Below are positions 1-11,375 of a DNA stretch of 64,000 nt, in pieces (the stretch's first letter is position 1; each line of letters starts with the position of its first letter). The notes below the pieces were generated by a model. The model was not told the origin of the DNA, made no database searches, and saw only the letters and a program-made list of their open reading frames with translations. The translations under genes and the position numbers were made by a program. Source of the DNA: Neoaliturus tenellus (Eukaryota; Arthropoda; Insecta; Hemiptera; Cicadellidae); the NCBI GenBank assembly GCA_030545055.2, contig CM061534.1:620001-684000 (forward strand). Direction: 5' to 3'.

Positions 1-374
1 AACAGTTATGTTGGTAGGAAAAATCTTGTGTGTATTACGAGCACAAATAGTCGTTGCCGCTCTTGAAACGTTTGGCCGCACTCAGCTGACGCTTCGTGCG
101 GCCATCTATATTTCTCCATCGACAAAGACGTACTTTACGCTCTTAATACTATGGAGTTTTGGAAATTTTAAATGTGATATTTTGACTTGTCTTTAAGTCA
201 GGAATAATACCTTGAGAGGTCGGTAGAGGGTTCAGATACACCCTGTATATTTAAAACAGTAGGTAAGGTAAAAGAGACCTTTGATCAGTTTGTCTGAGAC
301 TTCTACCATTGACTTAAGAAGTAGTAAGAGTAGCGTTCAATAGTCAATGCTTCTACTGAGCCGATTTAGCCCAC
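1..374. other. Non-coding, no gene seen
   Basis: AT-rich sequence with scattered stops in all frames and no protein similarity that I recognise. A short word reading CACCCTGTATATT lies near 236-250. It resembles a widespread arthropod repeat edge, but no element can be delimited. Confidence 0.4.
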
Positions 375-645
375 ATGTTTTATTTTAAGTACCAGGGAGA
401 CCGAGCTTAAGCTCAATAAAATTGTTACTTTCGTTCTCTTGCAAAGTTCGTTCGCTCACTCGCCCTCTCAAGACGAGCTTGTTCGCTTCGCTCACTCGCC
501 AGGCCAAAGGGTGCTGCACTTTGGTATAATTTTTCTTTAAAGATATAACACATTGGTTTTACCTACTACAGTTATCAGCTGATTTTTGTTCAATTTAAAA
601 ACCTCCATAAGGATAACGTGGGAACTTTGAAGGGCTCAAGTGCAA
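375..645 (+). repeat. Dispersed repeat family A, copy 1
   Basis: This stretch matches 18080-18350 over its whole length in the same orientation. Shared parts include the TTCGCTCACTCGCC words, a CTGCACTTTGGTATAAT block, a TCAGCTGATTTTTGTT block and the closing TTTGAAGGGCTCAA. A shorter relative with the same TTCGCTTCGCTCACTCGCC word lies at 6200-6350. No coding capacity or terminal structure was found, so the class is unknown. Confidence 0.6.
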
Positions 646-819
646 AAACCGGATTTTTCCCAGCTATGGGACCAACGCCAATCAATTCCTGGTGGCCAAA
701 ACTCCCATAATCAACCAAAAAATAAAAATCCTCTAGCGAAAAAAGTTTGCCCGTACAAACAGAGTTTGTTTTAGAGTATCTATATATTTAAAACACAAAG
801 TTAAAAAACCTTTGGACAC

Positions 820-1265
820 TTCGACTGTGACTTCTACTAGACCGATTGACATGCGGGTTGTACCAAAATAAACGTTTTCGGTTCTATATTAGCAGGTTTT
901 ATTTGTATTTCAAAAATATTTACGTTAAATCTGTCAAAAATGAAAAATAAACTTTTCTTATGGAGATTTAACATGGGGGAAAAAGCCAACATTTTCAATC
1001 CTTTGGACAGTTCGTCTGAGACTTCTACTGGACCGATTTACGTGCGGGTTGTACCAAAATAAACGTTTTCGGTTCTATATTAGCAGGTTTTATTCGTATT
1101 TCAAAAATATTTACGTTAAATTGGTCAAAAATTAAAAATAAACTTTTCTTATGGAGATTTAACATGGGAAAAAAGCCAACATTTCCAATCCTTTGGACAG
1201 TTCGTCTGAGACTTCCACTGGACCAATTTACACGCAGTTTGTACCAAATAAAACGTAAATCTTTG
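820..1265 (+). repeat. Tandem repeat, ~190-bp unit, about 2.4 copies
   Basis: The marker TTCGTCTGAGACTTCTACTG recurs at about 820 (diverged), 1011 and 1201, a spacing of 190-191 bp. Each unit continues with GACCGATTTA, a GTTGTACCAAAATAAACG block, AGCAGGTTTTATT and AAACTTTTCTTATGGAGATT. Copies two and three are very similar and copy one is more diverged. Confidence 0.75.
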
Positions 1266-1282
1266 TATATTAGCAGCTTTTA

Positions 1283-1762
1283 TTTACTTTAACGTTATCT
1301 TACTTCCTTAAATTAAAAATATCGACATTTTCAAACCTTTAAAATTTATTTATTTTACACGCTTTCAATCAGCTGATTGTAAACACACGAGGTATTTAGT
1401 CTAAATACAGTGGATGAGCAAAAGCTCATGAAGGATTTGGTTTATTATGGCCAGTACCTAAAAACTTTTACAATTATTATTATGTATTGTCATTTATGAA
1501 AAGAAAGTTGCTTAATCATAAAATTAACGTTACCTTACTCCCTTAAATTAAAAATGTCGACATTTTCAAACCTTAACAATTTATTTATTTTACACGATTT
1601 CAATCAGCTGATTGTAAACACACGAGGTATTCTGTCTAAATACAGAGTTGATGAACAAAAGTTCATGAAGGATTTGGTTTATTATGCTCAGTACCTAAAA
1701 ACGTTTACAATTATTATGATGTATTATCCTTCAAATGGAAAGAAAGTTGCTTAATTATGTAA
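1283..1762 (+). repeat. Direct duplication of ~246 bp with a short ORF in copy 2
   Basis: 1283-1520 and 1529-1762 align end to end at roughly 90% identity. The second copy contains a 66-codon reading frame at 1554-1754. In the first copy its start codon is ATA rather than ATG and the frame is disturbed. The peptide matches no family I know, so I do not call it a gene. Confidence 0.7.
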
Positions 1763-1924
1763 AATAGCTAATTGCTAAAATTAAGAATAAATTGTAAAGG
1801 TTTAGTTTAAATAAATTGCTCACATTTGTATTAAAAGAAACTGATGTATCGGAAATTGTGCAATCAATTTTTTGTCGTTTGCAACATTGTAATGCTTTAA
1901 ATTTACTTCGCCTAACGAAAGTAT
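1763..1924. other. Non-coding spacer
   Basis: No gene is supported here. A minus-strand frame across 1820-2071 has no recognisable domain and overlaps the tRNA-like segment that follows. Confidence 0.35.
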
Positions 1925-1995
1925 TTGTGGCCCAGTCGGTAGCGTGACATACTCCAAGTCAAACGACCCGGGTTCCAGACTGGTGTTCACAAATG
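1925..1995 (+). repeat. tRNA-like segment, possible SINE head
   Basis: A box-A-like CAGTCGGTAGCGTGACAT is followed about 35 bp later by a box-B-like GGGTTCCAGACTGG, the spacing expected of a tRNA or of a tRNA-derived SINE with an internal RNA polymerase III promoter. The cloverleaf does not close cleanly by eye and no 3' tail is evident. A decayed SINE or tRNA pseudogene is therefore likelier than a working tRNA. Confidence 0.4.
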
Positions 1996-2194
1996 TACTT
2001 TTTGCAATGTGTCCAATAACGGCATCACTAATAATTGTTTTACTGGTGGTACCAATATTTATTTTAAGCAAAATAGATATATTAAAATATTTATAAGCCT
2101 GTTCAAACTCTCAAAAAACTTATTTATTAAACTAACAAGTTTACAAATTGATAGTTTAGGCTTGCTTATTTTTTATGTTTTTAACTAATATAAC

Positions 2195-2815
2195 GCTTTG
2201 ATTAGGCTACTAAGGTTTAGGCCTAAGTAAACAATCGATTTTTTATGTTTATAAAATACTAAAGAGTGTCTGTGTTACATAGTAAGGGTGCAGCATTGTT
2301 GTTTTTAAGGAATATGCCTATAGGCCTACTTTGACAGACACTCCAACTAAAATTATGTAATTTTCTGTGAAATAAATTTGTATTCTTTAAATGGATAGTT
2401 ATTGAAACTTGCACACTACAGCATAAATATTGCGATATGAAAGTGGTTATAAAAGGTTCTCTACGTTCTATCCTACCCTAATACACCAATATTTGTTAAA
2501 GCCAACCATCATAAGTTTCAACACTCATCTAGGCCTTTCCTAATTCTTGAAAAAAAAAAAACTGTTAAGAACAATTTATCCAGTAGGCCTACAAATGGAT
2601 ATTGGTCTACTTATTTCTGATGTTGTTGAACCTAATAGAACGGTTTCCTCAGGCTAATTAGGTTTGCGCCAACCTAAACAATCAAATTGACATGTTTATA
2701 AAATACAAAAGAGTAGGGCCTAAGTATGAGGATGCAACATTATTGGTTTTACGGAATAGGCCTACTTTTCCGACGCTCCAACAAAAATCGTAGTATTTTC
2801 TGTAAACTATAGGCC
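2195..2815 (+). repeat. Two diverged direct copies, ~190 bp each
   Basis: 2195-2385 and 2632-2815 share an ordered series of words: GATTAGGCTACTAAGG or a relative, CATGTTTATAAAATAC, an AAGAGT word, TGCAACATTATTG, AATAGGCCTACTTT, CTCCAACAAAAAT and ATTTTCTGT. Identity is roughly 75%. An A-tract at 2550-2560 lies between them. Function and class are unknown. Confidence 0.55.
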
Positions 2816-2904
2816 TATTATTGTTCTTGGTATGGCAGTTCAAAGAAGTACATTTTATAGACTACCTTACATGTTTTTACTATTATAGTAATTTATTTAC
2901 CACC

Positions 2905-2945
2905 AATGGAGCTATATCCGTCGAGTATCGACGGGCAACAACTCG
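2905..2945 (+). mobile_element. Helitron-like 3' end (orphan)
   Basis: A perfect 5-bp stem with a 3-nt loop (GTCGA GTA TCGAC, 2920-2932) is followed by GGGCAACAACTCG and then T. Hairpin plus a short tail resembles a Helitron 3' terminus, and the CTCG end matches the 388-bp family at 31547-31934. No matching 5' end could be fixed, so only the terminus is annotated. Confidence 0.4.
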
Positions 2946-3486
2946 TAAATAAATTATTTTATGGATCATTTTATTCCAGGAGTGACTAAACAATTTTTAG
3001 TTTTTAATCCCAGGACAAAAACCCCGGATTGAAGGTTTTCAATCTAAAATGATAAATGTCTCAACGTTAATACTTACTATACTATTTCATAGTAGCAGCC
3101 ATGTAACTGATTTCTTTTGTCCAAACAGTATATTATTACAAGGCTTCATTGTGTAATTAAATTAATGGTATTTAATTAGAACAAGGATATTATGGTTTGC
3201 AGTTTCATGGGAGAAATTATTTTGCACGCTCGCTTATATTTTGATGCTAGCATTTTGTATTTCTTTTAATACTCGCATACGTTATTTATTATTGTTTCTC
3301 GATATTGAATAAGAAACGAATATTTATTTAGGAATGTTAAGTGATCTATTCGGCTCAATTAGTGGGTTGCATGTAGTCATTAAAAATAGTGCGTTTTACT
3401 TGCTATTCAATTCATAATAAAAACGGGTTTTGCTATAAAAGTATCTTTAAAGTACGTCACCAAGCTTCATAATCTATATATTTAAT
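2946..3486. other. Non-coding, nothing recognised
   Basis: AT-rich sequence without an open frame of interest, repeat structure or terminal motif that I could support. Confidence 0.4.
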
Positions 3487-3745
3487 AGACAAGCATGTTT
3501 TTTCGTATTTTTCTTTCTCAGCGTGTGTGCATTGTAGGAAAAATCAACGCATGTAGTTGGAAAGGTAGTGTCCTGTAGATGAGCAGAATCCCATTATAAT
3601 TCATTTCGGCCCACGGGGCTACGCCCTACAGGCTTTCAAAGTGTCAATGTTAATCTCATGGAAGAAGGACAACTGATGGAATCACTACACTGCTGTTGTG
3701 ATAACCAATGCTATCAAATTTGGAAGAACATATGTTTAGTTATAA
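3487..3745 (-). repeat. Dispersed repeat family B, copy 1
   Basis: Read on the minus strand this matches 35645-35985 and 41205-41555. Shared blocks are AAACATGCTTGTCTATT, the GCTGAGAAA word, ATTCTGCTCATCTACAGGA, GAAAGCCTGTAGGGCGTAG and CCATAAGATTAACATT. It carries no long reading frame and its termini are not resolved. Confidence 0.6.
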
Positions 3746-4115
3746 AATATTTGTAAACTTATCAATCAATTTGATCGAGTTTCGATCAATGGGTGATTTC
3801 TAGTATGGTCAAAATAATCAAAATATTTTAAATTATAAAGGTATATCTTTAAATATATTTACCGAGATATCCACCATTTTCTTTATCACACTTAATAATT
3901 TTTATTTTGGGGACGGATTGTTGTTGGGACTTCTTGGAATGGACCTTTATAATAACATTACTTAATGTCTATTTTTGACTCATAATGGACATTTTAAATT
4001 TTGAAACCCAAATATATTAAAACCGGTAGGTCTATATTTGATCAAAAATGTACATGGGGAAAAAGTTTTAACATTTAATTATCTAACCAGTTACGAATGA
4101 TATCAAGTTCGCAAG

Positions 4116-4245
4116 GATCTGACGACAAATAAAGGAGTTATTGTGATTTTGTAGATGAGGTACATTGATTTTGTATTATATGTAATGCGAATTATGGTTA
4201 TTTTAATACAAATATCACAATAACTCCATTATATGTTGTCAGATC
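4116..4245. mobile_element. Short inverted-repeat element (MITE-like)
   Basis: The left arm GATCTGACGACAAATAAAGG followed by AGTTATTGTGA is mirrored by TCACAATAACTCC through TTGTCAGATC at the right. The arms are about 31 bp with a few mismatches around a ~68-bp AT-rich core. No target duplication is clear, so assignment to a transposon class is not possible. Confidence 0.55.
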
Positions 4246-5646
4246 ATTACGGTCTTGGTAGAGCCTATCATTAGTGAAATAATTAAATTTTAGAGCTTTT
4301 TTGTTTTTTGTAAAACTTTACAACCTATACGTTTTAATTTATTTAAACTTATAATTTTCAAATGACCGCTATTTAAAAAAAAATTCACATAGTAAAACAA
4401 AATGTATTTTTATGGACATTATGATTATTAAGTGGAATAACAATATGGCGGATTTCTGGGTAAATATGCATTTTAGGATATACCTTTGTACGAAATGTTT
4501 TGCTTATTTTGTCCCAATTGACTATATTATGAGGTTTGGTGACGTACTTTTAAGACACTTTGTATATGATTTTTTTTTATCAAAATGTCGTTCATCTACT
4601 ACATGGACAATCCTTTAGTTAATAAATCATTAAAACAGTTCAAACAGGTAATCACTTATTGGGAGTCTATAAACAATGGGAGTGCTAGTGCAGTTCATCC
4701 CCATTCCTGGGTTCCATAAAAACTGACCGAATGTCATGACTGAATTTATATCCTTAAATACTTGTACAGTATCTGACTGTGCTATTTACCATTAGTGTTT
4801 ACTTCAAACTTCGAACCCCGCAGCTTGGTTAAAGATGGTTGTCAACGTGAATGAAGAGAATATTGGTATTTCATGTATTTTATCACTGACCCCGTTGGCC
4901 CCCCCAGCAATCAGAGGTAAACTCCGCCCATGTAAAAAGTGAGTAAAAATTCTCGTACGGGACGGACATCGGAGCGTATTCCTAGTATAATGGTAGTGTT
5001 GCAATAAAAATCGCATCCGTATCATCATTGTTTCAACCGTTTTTTTAATCAGCTTTGATGCAATATTAATCAATATAGCTTGACTTTCTTCTTAAACACT
5101 TCGTATCCAGAACACAAATAAGTTATACAATAGACATGTAGTAGCAGTTATTCTTAGGTCGTCTTTACTCAAGACAACCTAGTTTTGAAATTTCACTTGC
5201 AGCGTTATTTAGGGAGGACAAGTACCGTAAATTTTTGAACACTACATATAAAGCAATAAAACTTGGTATACATCAACACTGCACAAACGCATGCCTTTAA
5301 CAACATATTGTTTTTATTCTATATATCTTGATCGTAAAAAGGGATTCGGAGGCGGGTAACCAAAACTAAAGAGACCTCCAAATTAATAACTCCTGTCACT
5401 TTCGTAACGAATCATGGGTATCAGCATGGGTCAATAAATTAGTATTTCCATCTCTCAATGTAACTAAATAGCTAAATTCGATCCTATAAACAACTGCAGT
5501 CTTTCTCACAAATTTTTACCTCCTGTTTAAAAATCAGACAAACGAATACATAGTGTTCTGTTTATCATTAAAACTTTTAATTAAAACTCAACTCCTAATA
5601 AAAAATTGTATTGTTAAAACAAAAATATGATAAAAAAATATTTATA
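4246..5646. other. Non-coding, nothing recognised
   Basis: Only short frames occur, for example 4412-4618 (+) and 4804-5073 (-). None has a recognisable domain or a convincing start context. No repeat boundary was identified. Confidence 0.35.
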
Positions 5647-6093
5647 TCATACCCAAAAACACAAAGTGTTAAGGGGTTGCCAAGTCCTTAAAATGTATGA
5701 TATCAAAATTTCATCCAAGTTAATGACATTGGTTTTAGAATAGCTGCTCGACAAATTGATTCGATCATTTAATGCTTGGTAAACATTCTACGAAATATTA
5801 TTATTTTATTTCGAGACCGTACTTGGCCAGCAGATGTATTAGAGAGTATATTACGATTAATGGGGAAATGTTGAATTATGGTTGAATTGAAACCTTTGGT
5901 TCAATGATAAAAACGTGCATCTGCTGGCCAAGTACGGTCTCGAAATATGTTTTATAGAAATTTTACAAAGCATTAAAAGATCGAATCAATTTGTCGATTT
6001 TCTAAAACCAATGTCATTGACTTGGAAGAAATTTTGATATCATACATTTTTAGGACTTGGCAACCCCTCAACACTTTGTGTTTTTGAGTATGA
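5647..6093. mobile_element. 447-bp foldback element with ~180-bp arms
   Basis: The left arm (5647-5836) and right arm (5919-6093) are inverted copies of each other around an 82-bp spacer. The outer ends are TCATACCCAAAAACACAAAG on the left and CTTTGTGTTTTTGAGTATGA on the right. The inner ends are GGCCAGCAGATG and CATCTGCTGGCC. Both arms are nearly complete despite small indels. There is no coding sequence, so it would be a non-autonomous element. RNA through it would fold into one long hairpin. Confidence 0.75.
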
Positions 6094-7591
6094 TTAAGTT
6101 ACAGTTGTTGTAATCATTCTTACTAAAGCTTTTTTTTAATTCAAATGAAGTTCTACAAATTGAATAGTTGTTTAATATTTTTACATAACTTTTATTTATT
6201 TAAACATTAAGTACCTGGGGGCCGAGCATTTTCTCGGTATTTAAACAATTCTGTACGGTAATATCAGTTACAGACAGAGCGCTAAAATAAAGTGCCTAAA
6301 GGTTTATTCAAGTCCAAGACGAGCTCGTTCGCTTCGCTCACTCGCCTTTCACACTGTTTTATTGTAGGCCTATGGCTTCTACACTCCGCTGCATATTTTT
6401 TGAACCACATGTTGAATCTATAACACACTATGAATCTAATTACCTATTTAACTAACAGCTAATTTCATAAAAGTTATTAATTGTTTTATTTTAAATTTAA
6501 TTAATAATTGCAATTATACAAAACTGAATAGTTGTTTTATACTTTTACATAACTTTTATTTGTGTCAATATTTATAATTATATCAAGTACGATCTTAAAC
6601 AATTTTTATCATAGTACAGTTTTATTATTTAGTGAAAATGAAGAACCAAATAATTAGTGAAAACCTGCGTCAAATAATTTTTGGGACAAAGTGTAACTAG
6701 GAAGCAGGTAAAGATTTAATCATCTGAATTTAGGACGAAATGGGTACTGGGACAAATTGTTACCTGGGACTAAATGTTACGACACGATGTCAACAGCATA
6801 TTTGCATTTTGAAATTGCATCCAAATTTCACTTATAAAGCACACGATCTTAGTTATTGTCATTAGCTCTTTTTATTCTAAGCGTTTGTAGTGGGAGTGGG
6901 CCTTTTTGAAATGTTCAACGTTCTAGTACAGTACTCGGTATAAGTTTTATAACAGATCTAGTAGTTAGGATACAATTAGCCAAGAAAATTTAAAATTGCC
7001 ATCATTAAATAAAGTTGGAATTTCAAAATCCCAAAAGTCAAAGCATGTGTATTTACTGTCACAAGTTTATATTCACTTTTTAAACATTCTAAAGGTAATC
7101 TAAAACATATACATACATACAAGGGCCGATGCAAAACAAATGGAGATATAAAGTATGTTTAGATATTCTTTCCAAATTTTTAAAATTTGATTGTATAGTT
7201 GAAGGGGATCTGGTATGTAAAGATAGGTGACGAATTCAGATCTCACATGTAGGCTACGAGAGAACTTCCGAGGTCCGGCCTTGTAACCTACTTCATCCAA
7301 TGCGCATTCTTTAGGAATTCCGGAATTGGCGTCGGCAATGCCCCGTGCGCCGGAACCTGGCCGGCAGCGCCGCCGGTGGCGCGGCGATACGTGCCAAGGG
7401 GTGTGTGTCATAAATTTGTCAGGTTATGAAAAGCCCTTATACTGGGGTTGTCCGAGTTTATGTTTCCGTTCGTCTATTAATTTAAACTTCCAGAGACAGG
7501 CCCGTAAAAATTGACCGGTAATTGTTATGGTGATTGTTCATTATGATTGTTTTAAATTTCCTTAGCTAATTTGATCTTATAAGAGTAAATA
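6094..7591. other. Non-coding; partial family A repeat and a GC-rich patch
   Basis: 6200-6350 resembles repeat family A. A GC-rich patch at about 7325-7395, containing GCGCCGCCGGTGGCGCGGCG, gives overlapping short frames on both strands that match nothing I know. No gene is supported. Confidence 0.35.
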
Positions 7592-9215
7592 AAGTATGCA
7601 TAATCAGAAATCAGAAATCAGAAATCAGTCATTTATTTGCCATTGACATACTGTACATATGTATTAGCAATTGTCAGGTACTACAATTAATAGCAGAGAG
7701 GCTACGGTCAGGAGTAGGCTACACTCAGTTAGCTAAGAATCATAAAAAATCATAAGAATCATAAAAAATCTAAAATTCATAAAAAATTTTAACAAGAGTC
7801 AAAAGAGAGAAATGTAATGCAGTGATATAAATTATTTACCAAATAACAGACCATAAAATTCAACATTAAATTTTTAACAAATAAAAAAACAATTAAAAAT
7901 TCAACATTAAAGTTAAACTATTTTACCAAACAACAAACAATAAAATTTAACATTAAAATTACAGAAAACAATTTATAAAATCTTACACAAGTCAAAAGAG
8001 AAATTAACTCGGTAATATAAACATTTAAATACATAACAGAAGTAACAAAATATAAATATAGGCTATAACAAACATATAAGAATAACAAATAATATTTATT
8101 ATTGAAATTCTAACAAATCTGATTAGGCAAACTCAATTTCTTCTCAAACATAAATTCATCTATTGTATAAAAAGGATGAACCAAAAGCCAGTCATAAAAT
8201 CTCCTCAGAAATAATTTTGGGCTGTTCGAACAGGATTGAAAATTTATACTTAACTTATTAAAAACCTTAACAGACATTACAGTGTGACTCTTGAGTGTTT
8301 TGCTTAGTCTAGAAAATGTTCTATTTATGTTAAAGTTACCTCTAGTGTTGTGAGAGTGAACATTGTTGCAAAGAGTGAGGGATGGAAGGTTCTTAAGGGG
8401 TATAGGCTAGAAGGTCATACAGGTATAGATTAATGACTGTTGGGATTTTCAGGTCAATGAACAGGGGTTTACAGTGGGCATCAGGCAGTGCATTACTCAA
8501 TATTCTGATAACCTTCTTTTGAAGAAGGAGAATTTCTTCAATTCTACTGCAGTTTCCCATAAAAAACTAGGCCATATCTGAAGACACTTTGGAACAGTGC
8601 GTAGTAAGCCATTTTGATATAACTCTCGTCTACTAAACTCCTCAGGCGTCTGAATAAGTAGACTAATCTAGAAAGGCGGGTTGTTACATATTCAATGTGT
8701 TTGTCCCATCTCAATTGACCATCAATATAAACACCCAAAAATTTGGCATTATTTTCTGCCACATCATTCTGCTTGCAACTAAAGATTATATTTTGTGTTT
8801 TACTGTTGTTCAATTTGAGACCGTTTGTTTCGAACCAGAGAGTTACTTCATTATGGCAGTGTCTACTTGCTCACATAATTGCCCTAGATTATTTCCAACA
8901 GATAAAATCGTTGTGTCGTCTGCATATAGGAGGGTTTTAAGTGGTCTAGAGATATTAAGATGCAGATCATTAATGGCAATTATGAATAGTAATGGCCCAA
9001 GAACCGACCCTTGCGGGACGCCAAATTTCACAATTTTCTCACTTGACCACCTTCCGTCAAGGCACACAGTTTGCCTGCGATTGTTAAGGTAGGCTTCAAA
9101 AAACCTAAGGACAGCACCCTTTATACCATAATGCTCTAACTTGGTGGTAAGGTCATTGTGATCTATACAGTCAAATGCCTTGCTCAGGTCACAGAAAGTG
9201 GCCTGGGCAAAACAC
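7592..9215 (-). pseudogene. 5'-truncated LINE reverse-transcriptase fragment
   Basis: Read on the minus strand, 9215 down to about 8110 encodes the second half of a non-LTR reverse transcriptase. Visible blocks are CDLSKAFDCIDHN, the FGVPQGSVLGP motif, the catalytic LYADDT motif, a KFLGVYIDGQLRWDKHI block, the YYALFQSVFRYGL block, LLLQKKVIRIL and a C-terminal region with KVFNKLS. At least two single-base frameshifts occur: one just after the YADDT region near 8843, one near 8545 after YGLVFYG. The 3' UTR ends at about 7592-7630 in a short tandem repeat (TTTCTGA-type on the element strand) instead of poly(A), as in CR1-like LINEs. The endonuclease and first RT blocks are missing, as expected of incomplete reverse transcription. 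It is a dead copy. Confidence 0.85.
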
Positions 9216-11040
9216 CTTATAACAAACCTATAACCTATAACAAAACTTTACCACTTACGTAGTAAACGAGACAACATTTAAATACCTGACCTAAACACCA
9301 AGAGTAAAGAAATCTAATGTTATTATCAACGAAATATCACCGTCATCGGGTGCTTTAATACGTGCAATGAAATTTGGTTGCAATTTAAAAAGGCCTATTT
9401 TATAAGCTGGCGTACAAAAAGGATGTTTTGAAAGATAATACCTACATTCCCTATTGTCCTTTCTTCGGTATTTTCAGTTATATTATATTTATTTCTTATT
9501 TAAATTTGCAGATAATTTTTAAGGGCCACTTAATCCCTGAATTTAATGCACTCGTAGGGCGTATCTCATAATAAGGCGTGTTTAATCCCTTTGACAAAGG
9601 GGCGCCGTCTGATATGGCGGCAGTCTTTCTAATTTTGGTTGGGTTTTCCAGTATAAGGTCGGTTGTTTTCTTCCCGGATTAAATTTTAAAATGGGTGATT
9701 TAAATAAGGAGCTTCAATTTTTGCAGAGCTAAACATTGTGTTGGTACGCCAATAACAAGGAACTATCGTTTTTTCTAAAATAAGTACGCCTAATATTACT
9801 GAAGGCCCCCGGGTTCAAATCTCATTGCATGTTAAATTCCGACAATTTCAAATATAAACCGAGTTCTATGATAGGCATACTTAAAACTAAACGACTTGTA
9901 GGGGGATAAGTAAGTTCGAAACTGACCTCAAAACTCCCAAGATAACATTGACCATCCTTTTCTAGGAGCCGCACTTAAAATGCCATCGCGTTATATAACA
10001 TGTAAATAAGTGTTTAATTTAGGCTACAATCCGATTTCAATACAACTTAAAACCAAACTTCTTGTGAAGAAAAACATGGATAAAAAATCACAAAAATTAA
10101 GAAAACCTACAATTTTTGTGTGTCCATTTTGGTTTGATGTTACATTTATATTTTGGTTAAAATTCCATCTCATACAAACCATTTTTGCGATAAACTTATC
10201 ATTTATAATGGACGGTAAAAAAAACGCTTTTGAATGTTCTCTTTTAAACAGGTGTTTTAATATGCGTCTAGCATTCTGCATTAAATTTGTTATAGTATTA
10301 CATTACGGTTTACGGTAATTAATGTACACCAACAACCAACTATCCCCCTTTCGTGGTTCACAGCAGTTTGAAAGTGTTCTATTTTAATTTTAGTTGTCTT
10401 TCGTTGATGTTTGGATAGCAATCTGATGATAACTCTTAAGACCCACGTCAAAAATTTCAATTTTCAAACTTATTTTTGTGCATCATTAGAATGAATCTTT
10501 TTGTATTTAGGTTACTAAACTTATTTTTGGGCACAAATACACATAAATAGAAAGTTCAAGCAAAATCTATCTGCTACATTTTGAGAAAAAGGTAAAACAT
10601 ACAATTTGTCCCACACAATAGACACCCTCTGTATTAAGTATGAAATTGTGCTGATATGATACAACATGGCTGACTGACTACTGTCTTAGTAAAGTGACTC
10701 TCAAGAAAAAGTGTGTATAAGTGATAATTATCCAACAAACATTATCTAACTTATGTGCAAAACTTACTTGGAGCAACTGTAAGTCTACTTATTGATAAAT
10801 TTCTATCAGCAAACTAAAATATAATCAAGTAAATACAACTCAAATACCATGACTCAAGATCTGACCTAATTATTGATGGAAGCAATTGTAAGAATCTCAT
10901 ATTTCATAAAACTCAATAAAAATCAAGCTACTAATATAACTCAACTAAAAGATCAACCTCAAATTTTTTAGTCACTTCTGAAAAACAAACATTTTTAAAT
11001 GCAAACATAAACTTCATAAAAATTCTGTATATGAAAAAAC
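9216..11040. other. Non-coding, nothing firmly recognised
   Basis: Overlapping frames at 10010-10318 (+) and 10024-10281 (-) lack a domain. Short mirrored words AGGGGGATA at 9899 and TATCCCCCT near 10338 might be element ends, but the similarity is too short to claim. Confidence 0.35.
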
Positions 11041-11375
11041 ATATGGTAAGGTGTCAAGTGACGTCAGAGCCAAGTCGCATCACAAATCTTCCAACACGAC
11101 ACTTACAACAGATCCACCATCACACCACCAACTCATCGAAGCAATGTTGACATAGCACTCAGATAGACAGCTCATGTGTCACAGCAAATGCTAGTGACCT
11201 ACACCTGCAACCTCAGCAACCCTGACCTAGGCACTCTGCCTACTTACTCACCAGCTGGCTATCACAGTGTTTTAATTTTACATTGACACGGTAATTTGAT
11301 TAAACCTTAAAATCAAACAAAATTATATAATTTTCATGAAAATAAATAACATTTTTCTTAAAAATAACAATAAAA
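11041..11375 (+). other. Presumed 5' UTR / internal promoter region of the CR1-like LINE
   Basis: This is a CA-rich leader with many short C-rich words, including CATCACACCACCAACTCATC, distinct in composition from the flanking DNA and ending in an A-rich stretch directly before the ORF1 ATG. LINE leaders of this type usually carry an internal RNA polymerase II promoter, but no specific initiator could be identified. Confidence 0.4.

Noticed and set aside
4804..5073. 89-codon minus-strand frame
   Set aside because: No recognisable motif and ordinary base composition. Expected by chance over 64 kb.
9805..9825. tRNA box B (GGGTTCAAATCTC)
   Set aside because: No box A at a suitable distance upstream and no cloverleaf. 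Probably chance.
9899..10350. MITE bounded by AGGGGGATA and TATCCCCCT
   Set aside because: Only nine bases match and the sequences inside them do not continue the inverted repeat.
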